From the NCBI GenBank assembly GCA_947652605.1, contig OX393582.1, forward strand, positions 10,192,544 to 10,256,543: a stretch of DNA of 64,000 nt, given 5' to 3'. The DNA is from Elmis aenea. Taxonomy: Eukaryota; Arthropoda; Insecta; Coleoptera; Elmidae. Position numbers and translations under genes: made by a program. The notes below the pieces were generated by a model. It had not been told where the DNA came from. It ran no database searches and worked only from the letters and a program-made list of their open reading frames with translations. Shown here in pieces: positions 33,616 through 44,618 of this stretch. Within the stretch, counting starts at the first letter, position 1. Each line of letters starts with the position of its first letter.

Positions 33616-34521
33616 CGGGTGATTTAGTTTGACTGTGCGGTATTACTTTAAAAGGAAAGCCCTATAAACCTAATATTTTGTACTTCGCAAGAGATTCTGC
33701 AAAATATGGCGTTAAAATATTTATTTTGCGATAAATTACGTCACATTGGCCACAGAAAAATAAGTTTCAAAATAATTTTTTTCAAAATCTTAATAATCTA
33801 TTTATTTAACAAGACAAAACACGATCAAATATATGTATTAAACTGAAAACAATAGACGTACTTACAATCAAAAAAAAAAAAAAACAAATGAATATAGTAA
33901 CAAAAACAGCCGTATTATATTTCATTTCACATCGTAATTTGATTTAACATTTTAATAATCAACCGATGAAACTCTAGACGATAGTAATCCATTCTTAATA
34001 CAATAAAAAACAATGTAGCATAAATCATTGTAACCCTAGCGACAGAATGTTATTAACATAACAAAAGAAAGTAGATTCGAATGTGCACCCCGTTCAAGGT
34101 CTACGGAAGTATTAGCAAGGCTTGGCCTCAAGGTACGTTAGTAATAGATTATCCGAGAAAAAAGTTATAATTGACTGTTGGAAGACAAACGACTCGCGCA
34201 AGATAATACGAAAAGTATTATTTAATATTTATCTTTCACTCTTACGTATTTTTCGCCAAGGATGTCCAATTTTTGGTATATGTAATGTCGCATTTTTTAA
34301 TTTTTTAGTAAACGTTTCGGTTATTTTCTTAAGTATAACATACAGTGCTTCGCAAAAGTATGGAAACAGACAAATACCTAGAGTACAGTTAAAGATATTA
34401 CAATGAAATTGGTTATCTCTGTTACCATCGTATGTTCCAAATTCGATAAGAATATTGAGGTAGCAGTTCGACTTCTGGTTCAACCATAAACCGACTCAAA
34501 CTTTAAAATTTTAAATAGAAC
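33616..34521. other. repeat termini without clear partners
   Basis: CCGGGTGATTTAGTTTGACT at about 33618 resembles a CAGGGTG-type left end. At 34345 ACAGTGCTTCGCAAAAGTAT resembles a Tc1-like terminus. At about 34512 'agaacacactgtat' resembles a right end. I could not assemble these into complete elements. A 15-base A run lies at about 33870. Confidence 0.4.
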
Positions 34522-34524
34522 ACA

Positions 34525-34930
34525 CTGTATATATTTTACTTTTGGATTTTTCTTTAAATTTACTTTAAAAAATTTATGAGGTTGCATGAAACCGTTTACA
34601 AAAAATTTACATTTTGTGAAAATTTTGAGCGATACAGGACTCTTAAAAATGTTTAACATTTAAAAACTTTTAAAAAGTAGTAGAAATACGTTTGAAATTT
34701 AAACTAATGATAAATTTCCCAACACTTTGCACTAGCTGCATTTTTAAAATATTATACAGAGCGTTTTTTACGCTTGGTGAATCTTGTTTAACTTTAAACA
34801 TTGATAACTCATTTTTGTTTAACACAGCACCCTATATTTTTACACAGTCTTATAGAAACTTTAACTGTCCTTCAAGAACATCCTGTTTTATGTCTAAAAT
34901 CTATATTTTCTGAAATATTGAAATTTATTG
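34525..34930. repeat. dispersed repeat family C, copy 1
   Basis: Shares long blocks with 63205-63640: 'tttactttaaaaaatttatg' (about 34560), 'cactttgcactagct', 'tttttaaaatattatacag' and the following 'cgttttttacgcttgg'. Internal ACAGAGCG and ACCCTATAT words are decayed CAGGGTG motifs. In the second copy the repeat adjoins a DDE transposase gene remnant. Confidence 0.7.
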
Positions 34931-35070
34931 TTAATTTTTAGGACAACGAATACATATTTTAGAATAGTTGGAGAAAAAAAAATAAGAATGTGATTTTACT
35001 TTAACTCTATGACTGTTTCACATTTCTGCCTACCTATATACGTATATCAGTATTTTTCATTGATAAAAAA
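34931..35070. other. short AT-rich spacer
   Basis: Nothing recognised between repeat C and the piggyBac element. Confidence 0.5.
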
Positions 35071-35311
35071 TTAACCCATTAAGAGCCACAATTCTATTTT
35101 GAGAAAATGTTTAGTGTTTTTGCTACATATTGGTTAATTTATAAAATAAAAACACTCAGTAACTTAATCAATTTTTTTTCTTTTGTGAGGCGTCCCATTT
35201 TTTAGACAATGGCGCAATATATGATTTTTATAGGTAATATTAGATGGTTGCCAGAATAAAATCTTACACTCAAGCTGACTCTTCCTTCTAGTGCCTACTT
35301 ATTTTTGATTT

Positions 35312-35490
35312 TTATGTACCTGCCCTTTCACAAGATGTTAAACCTTTTGAAAAATAAGCTAGAGTAATTTTTCTTTCAACGTCCAATGGAGAAACGTTTT
35401 CCTCTGGGTAGACGAGTTGATAGAGTCTCCAAGTATTTACCACAACTGTATCTAACATTTGTGTAAATAATGACCACCAGAGCCGGTCCT
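35312..35490 (-). pseudogene. piggyBac transposase C-terminal fragment
   Basis: The minus frame encodes WWSLFTQMLDTVVVNTWRLY followed by LDVERKITLAYFSKG. This corresponds to the end of the piggyBac DDE domain, where a W-W/P-x-F-T-x-x-x-D segment precedes N-x-W-x-L-Y and L-x-F-R-R-x-I. The upstream catalytic part is missing, cut off by a hAT-like end CAGAGCCGGTCC at about 35475. The usual C-terminal cysteine-rich domain is not seen. Confidence 0.8.
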
Positions 35491-35681
35491 CTAGGGTTGG
35501 TGGGGCCATGTGCGAAAATAAATGCAGGGCCGGATATTTTAATAAAGTGCCGAGTTAAAGTAAAATGTTACAAAAAAGGCTGGTGACCTAAAAAAAAAAA
35601 ACTCTTCGCCCTCAGCGGGATTCTAGCGCGAGGCTGGCCTGCCGTGTGCGTGTGTGCAGATTCCGCCAAGTAAATCCACAC

Positions 35682-35722
35682 CTCCCATATGGGAGTACAA
35701 CTCGTATATACGAGTTGTACTC
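35682..35722. repeat. two adjacent perfect palindromes (14 and 30 bp)
   Basis: CTCCCATATGGGAG at 35682-35695 overlaps by three bases a perfect 30-bp palindrome at 35693-35722 with half-site GAGTACAACTCGTAT. There is no loop in either. They lie in the interrupted centre of the piggyBac element. Confidence 0.9.
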
Positions 35723-36324
35723 GCTTATTAGTTTTGGAACACCAATTTGAACTAATTTTTTTTCTCTGCCAGGGAATCTTTTCGTTGATGAAAGACGTTC
35801 GATTAAACTAATTCGTTGAGACGCTCACTGGTTTATTGTCATTCCATTTTACAATTAAAATTTCATTGAATGTGTCAAATTGGTAGTCAAAATATCACGA
35901 GTCTTTTTTCCATTTCTTTCGAAATAGCATATGTATATGTATAGCATAGCCATTGTCCTATTTATGAGACAAAAAATAAACGATGAAAAAATTTACCTGT
36001 GATATATTTTTTTCTATTTCCACTAATATGAATTAGAACAACAATGTTTTACGAGATCCCACAAAAAAATCACTTGTGGAAAAACCGCCAAATTAATACA
36101 CTATTTATTTTTATACAGCCAACTACTAAAGTAAAATTTACTAACGTTTCAAACAGGTGTAGCCAACCACAACTTTATAACCCTAAAATTTTTATTAAAT
36201 GTATGTCAAATATAATATATTAAACACATTTAACTAATAGAAGTCGCGATATTAGAAATTATTTTGAAATATTGAGAAAAAATTAAGCGTCCCAAATATA
36301 GGACAATGACTGATGATGGGTTAA

Positions 36325-36578
36325 GAAACATTTTTCAAGTCAAAAAGTAATTTGGCGACATGTTTAAAGAAACCCACGACCGGAAGCTAAACTGTTACGA
36401 ACTTAATTTAATTTTAATAAAAATTTATTATTTTTTTTTATTTAGTCATTTGTCTTTCTACCGTTAGGTGTCAGACTACATTAATTTACTAAACCAATTT
36501 AAGATAAAAACTAAACACAAGTTCGATAAAAGTACATTTAACATAATATTTAATGTGAGCTTCACTATTATGTTAACT
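36325..36578. other. AT-rich DNA including presumed 3' untranslated end of the next element
   Basis: The stop codon of the minus-strand non-LTR frame is at about 36579. Sequence to its left may include its 3' UTR, but no poly-A or simple tail was identified. Confidence 0.4.
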
Positions 36579-37975
36579 TTATTTCTTGCTAACTATTCTT
36601 TTCCACCCCACTCTGTTTTGAGACAGCTCCTTTACGTCCTCCCATTTAATACCTTTTTCTTGCGCTGCCTTCTTTACTCCTTCTTTCCAAGTTTTTCTTG
36701 GTCGGCCCCTTTTATTTTTTCCCTGCGTCCTTGCTTCGTACGTTTTCCTTGTTAATTTTTCATCTGTCATTCTATTAATGTGGCCTAACCATCCTAACTG
36801 TCTTTCCCATATCTTAACTTCTGTTGATTTTATTTTAAGTTTTTCTCTATATGTCTCGTTTTTTATTTAGTCTAGTTTTGTCTTTCCCTCGATTGTTCTT
36901 AAAAACCTCATCTCGGCTGCATTTATTCTACCTAAGTTTCTTTTTGTAAGTGTCCATGATTCGCTTCCGTATAATAAAGTTGGTGTGACTACTTTTTTAA
37001 CTACGTCTACTTTTGTTTCTTTGGATATTTCTCTTTTACTAAAGATGGTCGTTTTTAGGGTATTATATATTCTTCCTACTTTTCCTAGTCTGTCGTTTAT
37101 CTCTTTGTCTTGTCTTCCGTTTCCTTCTATGATTGTTCCCAAGTATTTGTAATGTGTTACTTGTTCTATATATTGCCCTTCTATTGAAATGTTGTGTGAG
37201 TTTTCTTTCTCTGTTACTATCATGCTTTTTGTTTTCTGTACATTTATCCTCATATTAATTTTCTTTAGTTCTTCGTTAAGTCTTTCCATATTATACTGTA
37301 GGTTTGCCTCCGAGTCTGCTACCATCGCCATATCATCTGCGAATAATAACTCCGTCAGCTCAACCTTTTCCATCCTCCAATACCCCAACTGTAGTGGTCT
37401 GAACTTCTTTTTTGCTTTCTTTATTGCCTCATCTACTACGATTGCAAATAGCAATGGACTAAGCACGCAACCTTGTTTTAATCCTTCTTTCGTTTCAAAC
37501 TCTAATGATTCCTCGTTATGTGTTCTTACCACGTTTAGCGTTTTTTCATACATTATTTTTAGTGTGTCTATAGTTCCCCCGTCTATACCTTTGGTTTTTA
37601 GGCTTTTCCACACATCCTTTCTTTGTATTCTGTCGAACGCTTTCTCCAGATCAATAAAACATATATGTATTTCCTTGTTTTTCATCATTGCTTTTTCTAT
37701 CGTTTGTCGTAATATAAAAATTGGATCTTGCGTGCTTCTTCCCCTTCTAAAACCATATTGTGTTTGTTCTAACGTATTTTCTAATTTTTCCTTTATTCTG
37801 CCTTCTATTATTCTGGCTAGTATTTTTGCTGGTATACTTATTAGTGTTATGCCTCTATAGTTTGCGCAGTTCCTTTTATCCCCTTTCTTGTAGAGTGGTA
37901 AAATAATTCCCATGTTCCATTCCTTTGGCATTTTTCTTGTTTTAATAATTTCGTTTATTATGCTTCTCAAATTTA
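36579..37975 (-). pseudogene. non-LTR reverse transcriptase, nearly intact frame with one stop
   Basis: The minus strand gives one reading frame of about 465 codons broken by a single TAA (36864-36866). Motifs in order: MPKEWNMGIILPLYKKGDKR, NCANYRGITLIS, QYGFRRGRSTQDPIFILRQ, CFIDLEKAFDRI, GLKQGCVLSPLLFAIVVDE, catalytic FADD (37332-37343), HYKYLGTIIEGNGRQDKEIN, LLYGSESWTLTKRNLGR, AAEMRFLRTIEGKTK; then past the stop GWLGHINRMTDEK and KRGRPRKTWKEGVKKAA. It is the polymerase plus C-terminal tail of a non-LTR retrotransposon; the endonuclease half is absent (5' truncation at about 37975). Such good preservation implies a fairly recent insertion. Host gene relatives are not suspected. Confidence 0.93.
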
Positions 37976-37989
37976 TTACTTACTCTTAA

Positions 37990-40072
37990 TTATAAAGTTA
38001 AATTAACTTGGAAGGGTCACAACGCTTAGCCCCACCCCCACTCATCACTAAGGAATGAATACACACTTTTGAAACAAAAGACTATCATTAGTAAAACATT
38101 AACAACAGATTTGCCTGTTTTAGAATTCGAATCGTCGTTTTAAAATCGCTTTGAAATGTTCAATCCTTAGCCCCTCGTATTTATATACCCATGGGGGAGA
38201 TTACATACCTTTAAAGAGAAACTAAGTCTAATAAAAGGATTTCCCCCAAAATTGGTTCATTTAACCTTTAAACTCTCGTTCCAAACTAACTTCGACAACT
38301 TTAAGCTCCAATTATTGACTTTAGTAACTACAAAGGTAGACAATAACTGTGATAAAAAGGAATCGAGGAGTAAACCCAACGGTGCTTGTAGCTTATTTGC
38401 TTTAGACTTGTTTAACAGCTTCAGGACGGATTTAAAAACGATTATTTAGTAAAAAACGAACTAATACCTTTCAATGTTGTAATTTAAATAACATTTTGCT
38501 TGCTGCAAATGCATGTACTTTATAATCTAGTCAAAATATTAAACATCCAACTTAATAACAGACTCCTCTTCAAAAGAAGGGCGAAAACCAACTTGTTTCC
38601 ATTTTCCTGAACACAGTTTAATATAATAATGCAGTTAACTTAATATCCCGCAAGGCTACAAAATTGCTAGACACGGCAAGCCTGAGAGTGATTCCTATTA
38701 GAGTACACAGCCAGGGGCACAGAGTTTTAAACCATGAAGTTGTTTTCTAAAATCAAGTAAATTAATAATGTGAAGAGCACGGTAATTGAAAACATTCGCA
38801 AACTTTAAGCTATGCATGCGTTAAATTAAATTAAATGGTTGTAGTTTATTATAAAAAAAAACTCGCAAGAGTAGCATGAAGATCAAAATCAAAGAACCAT
38901 AATCAATAAGCAATTTTGTACCTAAATGTGAACATATCTTAATTTTTAATTTTGTTCTAGGTGAGTTACGACTACAAAATGAAAGCGCAATATCAATTGG
39001 ACATGTAAAGGTTAGTGAATGGAATTTTTAAATCAGGAAGTAAGTCAAACAATAGTGTTGATAAGCATTTTTAAATGTTTTGTTCCCCTTAAAATGTTGC
39101 ATACGTAGATAATTAAATTTTAATTCCATTCACCCACATTTTAGTAAAATTAACTGTTCATTTATCATTTCCACCGCAGTTTTTAAATTTAACTATTAAT
39201 GATAATTTTAATGCGTTCATATGTTTTTTTTTAAATTTTGTTAGAATGTTTAAAAAGTATTGAGATATCAATGCTTTTAAAATTATTTATTTATCGGATT
39301 AACAACTTTAACTTTTCCAGTGGTACATTTTTAATAATAAATTAAAAGAGTATAATTAAGATAATTTATTATGTAAAACAATATTTAATAAATCAACAAT
39401 GGTTTTAAAATGATTCACCAATAATTTTATGTTGTTTAAAGCTAAACTTTAGTGAACATTGATCAGTAATATTTGTAGGGCAACTTGCTACTACTATCGG
39501 CAACCAGTTAAACATAGCTGTATGTATAATTGTATTGAAATTGGGCGCTCGCATCGTTATATTTTCTTAAAACTTGACGCGTGGGTAATACCCTTGACTA
39601 TAAATACTATTGTTTGTTTTAATAATTAAAGTAATAAAATAAATAAACTTCTTCAATAATTGTGTTTATTGACAAATTATGCTTAAGAACGTTTTGTTTT
39701 TTTTGGGTAATGAGAAACGGACGTAGGTACCTATGTGTTTATCAAATTTTTAATATTATATGAGCATCAAAAAACCTTATAAACTAAATATATTTTTTTC
39801 CTTAAGTTGCTGTAAGGAAAAAGTAAAAAGTAAATTAATTTCTCAGGTAAAGATATAATTTTCTGTATAATAGTCGGTTCATATTAAGCCCAGAAACGTA
39901 AGGTTATTGTTTTTATTTTAAATAATTTTTAATGTAGGTATACCTATATGCAGTATAATTTAAAAAGTGCGTAAAGCCCAAAAACGTTGCTAGTTTTTTT
40001 ATGTGTTTGGGTAATATTTTACTTTGGACAAATGAACCCTATATTTGTATTATTTAAAATTTTTAAATTTTA
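37990..40072. other. unique AT-rich DNA with one splice-site-like element
   Basis: Contains the second candidate tandem splice site (38936-39017). A 65-codon plus frame at 38252-38449 has no domain. No mobile-element ends are seen, so this is probably host intron or intergenic sequence. Confidence 0.45.
38936..39017 (+). other. candidate recursive splice site with 50-nt cassette
   Basis: TTTTGTTCTAG at the end of a T-rich tract is followed directly by GTGAGT at 38961. A donor-like AAG|GTTAGT follows at 39011, giving a possible 50-nt cassette (38961-39010). The context TTAATTTTTAATTTTGTT and the following GTGAGTTAC are shared with 7470-7506, and both cassettes continue with similar 'actayaaaatsaaagy' sequence. 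Confidence 0.35.
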
Positions 40073-40074
40073 TA

Positions 40075-40441
40075 CAGAGCGTTTGTTACTTCTGATTTCT
40101 GATCGAATAGCTTGCATTTAGAATACTAACGTAATTTTTTTTAAACGGTTAATTTTAATTATTTTTGCGTACTCTGATACAGAATTTCACGTCTATTAAA
40201 ATAGTTTGGTATACTTTCCACGTAAAATAATTATTTGCCAAACTATGGCGATTTTAATGTCAAGTTCATGGTAGGCCATGGGGACAGACTGGAAAAAAAA
40301 ACAATTAATACGCAAAAAATTACAATGTTAATAAAATTTTCTCTAAAAATGTTCAAATAAAATAAAAATTATTGGATTTTAAAAAATTACTTAAAAATAC
40401 TCAAAATTCAACGAATTCGAGCAAAAATAACAAGCACCCTG
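40075..40441. mobile_element. CAGGGTG-type MITE, 367 bp
   Basis: CAGAGCGTTTGTTACTT at the left matches the inverted right end AAAATAACAAGCACCCTG; TA lies at both edges (40073-40074, 40442-40443). No coding sequence. A 60-codon minus frame begins outside it. Confidence 0.65.
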
Positions 40442-40443
40442 TA

Positions 40444-40869
40444 TAAAATTTCAAAATTTTATAAATACAAATTGTGTACGAACCTATCGGAAGCAATACT
40501 TCCAAACAAATTTCGGTTGTCACCACACATTTCCTGAATATTGAATATTTTTGAAAGTACTACATCGCTAAAAATTTTCAAAAACAAGTGAATTACTCGA
40601 AAACGGTTAATTTTAGACCTTTCACATTTTATAAAGTACATTTAAAAAGGAATCCCAAAATGTATTCTATTCAAAATAACTAGGTTGGTTGCCATAGCAA
40701 ATAAACCGTAAAAACAAAACAAAATCGAGTATACCATAAAGCGCAAAAAAGATAGCGATGCATCTTCTACAAAAAACATTTGGTTATTAAATCAATATTT
40801 TAAAAGATTCACGCGGTATTTCATACTTTTTTATGTTCAAATCGACCTTTTTTAAAATAAAATTTAAAG
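40444..40869. other. AT-rich DNA
   Basis: Nothing recognised. A 60-codon minus frame (40459-40641) lacks a domain. Confidence 0.45.
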
Positions 40870-41296
40870 CAGTGGTTTGGAGCAGAGCACGGAGCTGAAG
40901 CACGGAGCAGTGGAGTAATGGGTTTTTGCCCGGAGCAGGAGCGGAGTCCGGAGCAAATAATTTTGATTGCTCCACTGCTCCAGTTTACTATAGACAATTT
41001 AAAAAAAAAAATGCTTTTTTCCCCTTTTTTAAACGTTTGAAGATCAATGATTTGTTTTTTCAAACATTTATTTAACTTCACTTGTTTGTTAGGGTCAAAT
41101 ATTGTTATTTTTGACCAACTTCTACATATTCGATAAAACTAAAATTTTGTTTTTAAAAACAGTTTTATAAATCAAAAAACTTTTTTTCAAAATGTTAACA
41201 ATATTTGGAGCATGGAGCGGAGCTGGAGCAGGCATTTTGGTGCCAGAGCGGAGCTGAAGTGGAGCAATTAAAAAATTGTACTGCTCCAAACCCCTG
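40870..41296. mobile_element. hAT-like MITE with GGAGC arrays, copy 1
   Basis: CAGTGGTTTGGAGCAG and its inverted match CTGCTCCAAACCCCTG form the ends. Both sides carry many GGAGC/GCTCC words (about 40879-40985 and 41204-41285). It is closely related to 42570-42942. Flanking octamers do not match well here (atttaaag against attattat), so the target duplication is not supported for this copy. Confidence 0.7.
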
Positions 41297-42560
41297 ATTA
41301 TTATTGATTATTATTATTATATATTTTTTTTAATTGCCCACATATTCAATTACAAATTTCCTTCTCTGTAGTGGATGCACAAATAACTAGATATTATGTT
41401 AATCGTTTATAAACACCATCTTTCGCATAGCTGATCATCCATGCTTAATTTTTTCAATTTCAATTTTTGCATTAGGTATATTATTTTTTACTGTCACATC
41501 ACGGACCACCGGGGAATTCCCGGTATCCCGCCAGGCCAGTCCAGCCCTGATACGTATTCTGTTTGTTATTGAAATAATAAATGAACGGGAAAACGCATTC
41601 GATCAATGATAAAGTGAAAAAAGTTTGAGAGACACTGGCTGTAACAAGTATTTTAAAAAATGCTAACTTTTTTGCATATATCATATTTAAACCAAAAAGG
41701 GAGACATGTGGAGAAGTTCAATTATAGCTGGGTTAAATGATAACGAGAACTAATGAGCGAGTCGGGTGGAAATAAATCAACCAGAACGCCGAGATAAATA
41801 TTGGCCGCGAAATATGAGCAGCAGCTTCTCGGACGAGCGTTAAACGCGCTCCTGCCTCAGACTATTGTTCCACGGTCAGCTTTGTTTGCATTAAATTATA
41901 CAGACTAGGAACAAATGCCACTCGCCAGTGTGGCTTTTGTTACTGGAAAACTGCTTTATTTGAATTCGCTCCCCTTTAATCTCCTGATTTAACAAAGCTT
42001 TGTAATTAGCGTGCACTTGTTATATTACTCTTCGGAAAAAAAAACTCCCGCATAAGACTCCTAGCTGTTAATAGTGTTGGCGCGTTTTTGAGCAACATCA
42101 AAGCGGTTTATGGCGGGATAATAAACTTTTGACGGCAGTCGCGTGGAAGCTCGTAATAAACATGACGGATGCGTCAATATTATTACTAACATCGACACTA
42201 TTATGCTGGTAAAGTGTATGACAATACGCCGCTATTAGATTAGTGGGAAATTAAGTTAGCTGGTGATAGTTAATTGTGTATAATCATTCACCAGATCAGG
42301 ACCGGACTAGAGTAAATAAATATTTGTACCCACATCTACAAATATTTGTTGAAGCTAGATAGCGAATAAACATTCACGTTGAATTATCTTGTAAGACAGC
42401 GGTCCTGAAACTGTTCCGTATTATTCTAGAGTTCCACAGGACAATTTCAAAGGTTGTTCAGCTTTTTAAATGTAATTTTGTTGCTTTTAACCATATTGTT
42501 GTAAGGTTTTAAAGGATTTACACACCTTACTTTAAAACAAAAGATTTATGGCAGACTAAA
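41297..42560. other. repeat remnants, then CpG-richer unique DNA
   Basis: At 41505-41550 the sequence ending AGTCCAGCCCTG and at about 41623-41637 AGTTTGAGAGACACTG resemble inverted hAT right ends, without clear partners. From about 41720 to 42220 composition becomes richer in CpG and free of repeat ends, similar to the blocks at 16080 and 25900. No coding domain was recognised. Confidence 0.4.
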
Positions 42561-42569
42561 CCTTTCATG

Positions 42570-42942
42570 CTGGGGTTTGGAGTGGAGCACGGAACAGTGG
42601 AGCAATGGGTTTTCGCCCGGAGCAGGAGCGGAGTCCGGAGCAAATATTTTCATTGTTCTACTGCTCCAGTTTGTTATGTATAATTTAAAAAAACAACTTT
42701 TTCCCCCTTTTTTTCAACCTTTAAAGACCAATAATTTTTTCTTACAAACACTTATTTAACTTCACTTGTTGTTAGGGTCAAATATTGTAATTTTTGACCA
42801 ACTTTCAAATAGCCGGTAAAATTTAAAATTTTTAAAAACAATTTTTTTATTAAAAAACTTTTTTTTAAACTTTTTTTTTATGTTAGCAATATTTGGAGCA
42901 TGGAGCGGAGCAATTAAAAAATTGAATTGCTCCAAACCCCTG
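42570..42942. mobile_element. hAT-like MITE with GGAGC arrays, copy 2
   Basis: Ends CTGGGGTTTGGAG and CTCCAAACCCCTG, flanked by ctttcatg (42562-42569) and atttcatg (42943-42950), an 8-bp duplication with one mismatch. Interior GGAGC words and AT-rich centre match copy 1 ('cggagcaggagcggagtccg' in both). The target duplication supports hAT origin for the pair. Confidence 0.85.
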
Positions 42943-42950
42943 ATTTCATG

Positions 42951-43782
42951 TGCCAAAAGAACCGTTTAATCAAATATATAATTTGCTTCGTTGGGTAAAA
43001 GTACTTATAAAGTACAAGTATTTATATTTAGAATATCCAGTCAAACCTAGCAGACATTGGATTTTTGATTTTTAAATAGTACACTTTTAATAGTTCTATA
43101 CGGGGTGATTGATTTGGACCAAAAAATTGGGAAGAACGAAAAAGGGTAATGATCTAAAATTCTGGTTATAACCATAATGGCGTATAATCTGTTTAATGAA
43201 ATTATTTTTAGATGGCAACACTTCCGGAAATGCTGGAAGTTGACATCTACTTTCGGATTTCAAAAACAATGGTCTATTTTTCATTGCATATTTGGATTTT
43301 AAACGTTATTTTAGAGTGACTTTTGATAGCATTCTCTATACCTAAGTGCAGTCGTATTTTATTTTTTTTAATTTTTTGATTTTCATCGTGATGCTTAATA
43401 TTATCTATCGCCGCCATTTTGAATTGAAAACGCCTACATAAAGACCATGCATAGAAGAAACTTTGGAGTTCATCCTGGAATTTTTGCAATCGATGCATTA
43501 TTTACATGGTGTCCAAAATTTAATTTTCTTTTATTGCAACTTCAGAACACTAAACTCGTTTTTTTTTTCAAATACAATGCCCAAATTTGTTTTTCATTTT
43601 ATAATGCAAAACTAAATTTTGCATCAATCTGTATTAGCGTTTCCTATACTTATCCATTTGCAATAATTTTCGAGTTAATAAGAATATTTGATAAAGTTAA
43701 GAGAAAATTGTAACAATTTTAAATATTAAGTCTTGGAAATGATAACAAATGCCAGTAATAATAACTGCCAACCACTTTCATC
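42951..43782. other. AT-rich DNA with one repeat end, before the gap
   Basis: CGGGGTGATTGATTTGGACC at about 43101 resembles a CAGGGTG-type left terminus; its partner may lie in the gap. Open frames of 62-88 codons (43096-43713) show no domain. Confidence 0.4.
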
Positions 43783-43982
43783 NNNNNNNNNNNNNNNNNN
43801 NNNNNNNNNNNNNNNNNNNNNNNNNNNNNNNNNNNNNNNNNNNNNNNNNNNNNNNNNNNNNNNNNNNNNNNNNNNNNNNNNNNNNNNNNNNNNNNNNNNN
43901 NNNNNNNNNNNNNNNNNNNNNNNNNNNNNNNNNNNNNNNNNNNNNNNNNNNNNNNNNNNNNNNNNNNNNNNNNNNNNNNNNN
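43783..43982. other. assembly gap (200 N)
   Basis: A run of exactly 200 N. It probably stands for an unresolved repeat, because it lies within a hAT remnant. Open frames reported across it are meaningless. Confidence 0.99.
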
Positions 43983-44138
43983 ATTAAAACGGTCCTTCAA
44001 ATAAAAATCTTTATCCATTAAGAATAGTCGCACTTCAACCCGCAGTTCAAACATGCGATTCAAGACTTCGCCTGCGGACCCCCAGGGAACAGTCTGCGGA
44101 CCCTTGGGGGTCCGCGGAACACAGTTTGGGAAACACTG
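43983..44138 (-). pseudogene. hAT element end with transposase fragment
   Basis: On the minus strand the element begins CAGTGTTTCCCAAACTGTG (ending at 44138), a typical hAT end, followed by GGTCCGC-rich subterminal sequence. Further in, the frame MFELRVEVRLFLMDKDFYLK (about 43995-44054) resembles the L-x-x-E-V-x-x-F-L segment of ZBED5/GTF2IRD2-like hAT transposases. The rest is lost in the gap. Confidence 0.6.
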
Positions 44139-44184
44139 GTATAGCATATAGCCACTGCATAGTGTTAAAAACAAAATTTTTCAG

Positions 44185-44467
44185 GATAATGACACAAGGA
44201 AGCGTTTTATTGTCAATCTGGCCAAAAGAATCTAATCACATTTATGGGCCAGCCCCTAGTCCCGGAATACATCCATCTCCAGATCACCCGGTTTTGGGTA
44301 TAGAGATAGCAGTTCCTGCAAAGATTGTATTCCCACCTTCGGATGAACTTGTATCATCTGGATATAATATAGGGGAGTTTAATAGTTTAGATTCTCAGAC
44401 CCAGCAACAGCTTATTGAGATCTGTGAACAAGATATGCTGTTCAGAGTGCCTTCAGATGTTAGAGAG
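44185..44467 (+). CDS. candidate internal or first coding exon of an unidentified host gene
   Basis: A T-rich tract ending TTTTTCAG (44177-44184) is followed by an open frame that runs to GAG|GTAATT at 44467/44468, so both splice consensus sites are present. The frame uses the phase in which the first base completes a codon; an ATG in good context (ataATGa) lies at 44189, starting MTQGSVLLSIWPKE. The roughly 93-residue product contains a Pro-rich, hydrophilic stretch (GPAPSPGIHPSPDHPV), then VPAKIVFPPSDEL and an acidic segment ending FRVPSDVRE. Codon use is less AT-biased than nearby frames. I do not recognise the protein. It lies just right of a hAT end and left of several insertions, which would sit in the following intron. 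Confidence 0.55.
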
Positions 44468-44618
44468 GTAATTATTTATTTTTTTAAATTCAATGTAATT
44501 TATAACAATTTGACTTAAAACAAAATGTACCAGAAGTTTTAATAATATTTTAAATTTATTTGTGTAATAAAATTTAGAGGGCAATTTTACACAGAAAATG
44601 TATGAGTGTAGTAGTGTA

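Larger units (their letters stand above)
35075..36320 (-). mobile_element. piggyBac-type element, internally deleted
   Basis: Flanked on both sides by TTAA (35071-35074, 36321-36324), the piggyBac target. The ends start CCCATTAAGAGCCACAAT and, inverted, CCCATCATCAGTCATTGT. A 'gtcccattttttagacaatg' word near 35191-35210 and its inverted relatives near 35950 and 36290 form subterminal repeats. A transposase C-terminal piece survives at 35312-35490; other sequence, possibly a hAT fragment, interrupts it from about 35473. Confidence 0.8.

Noticed and set aside
39841..39850. Another abutting splice-site pair (TCTCAG|GTAAAG)
   Set aside because: The upstream region is purine-rich and the donor is weak; expected by chance.
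43719..44174. 151-codon open frame spanning the N run
   Set aside because: Most of it is unknown sequence; only the part right of 43983 can be interpreted.
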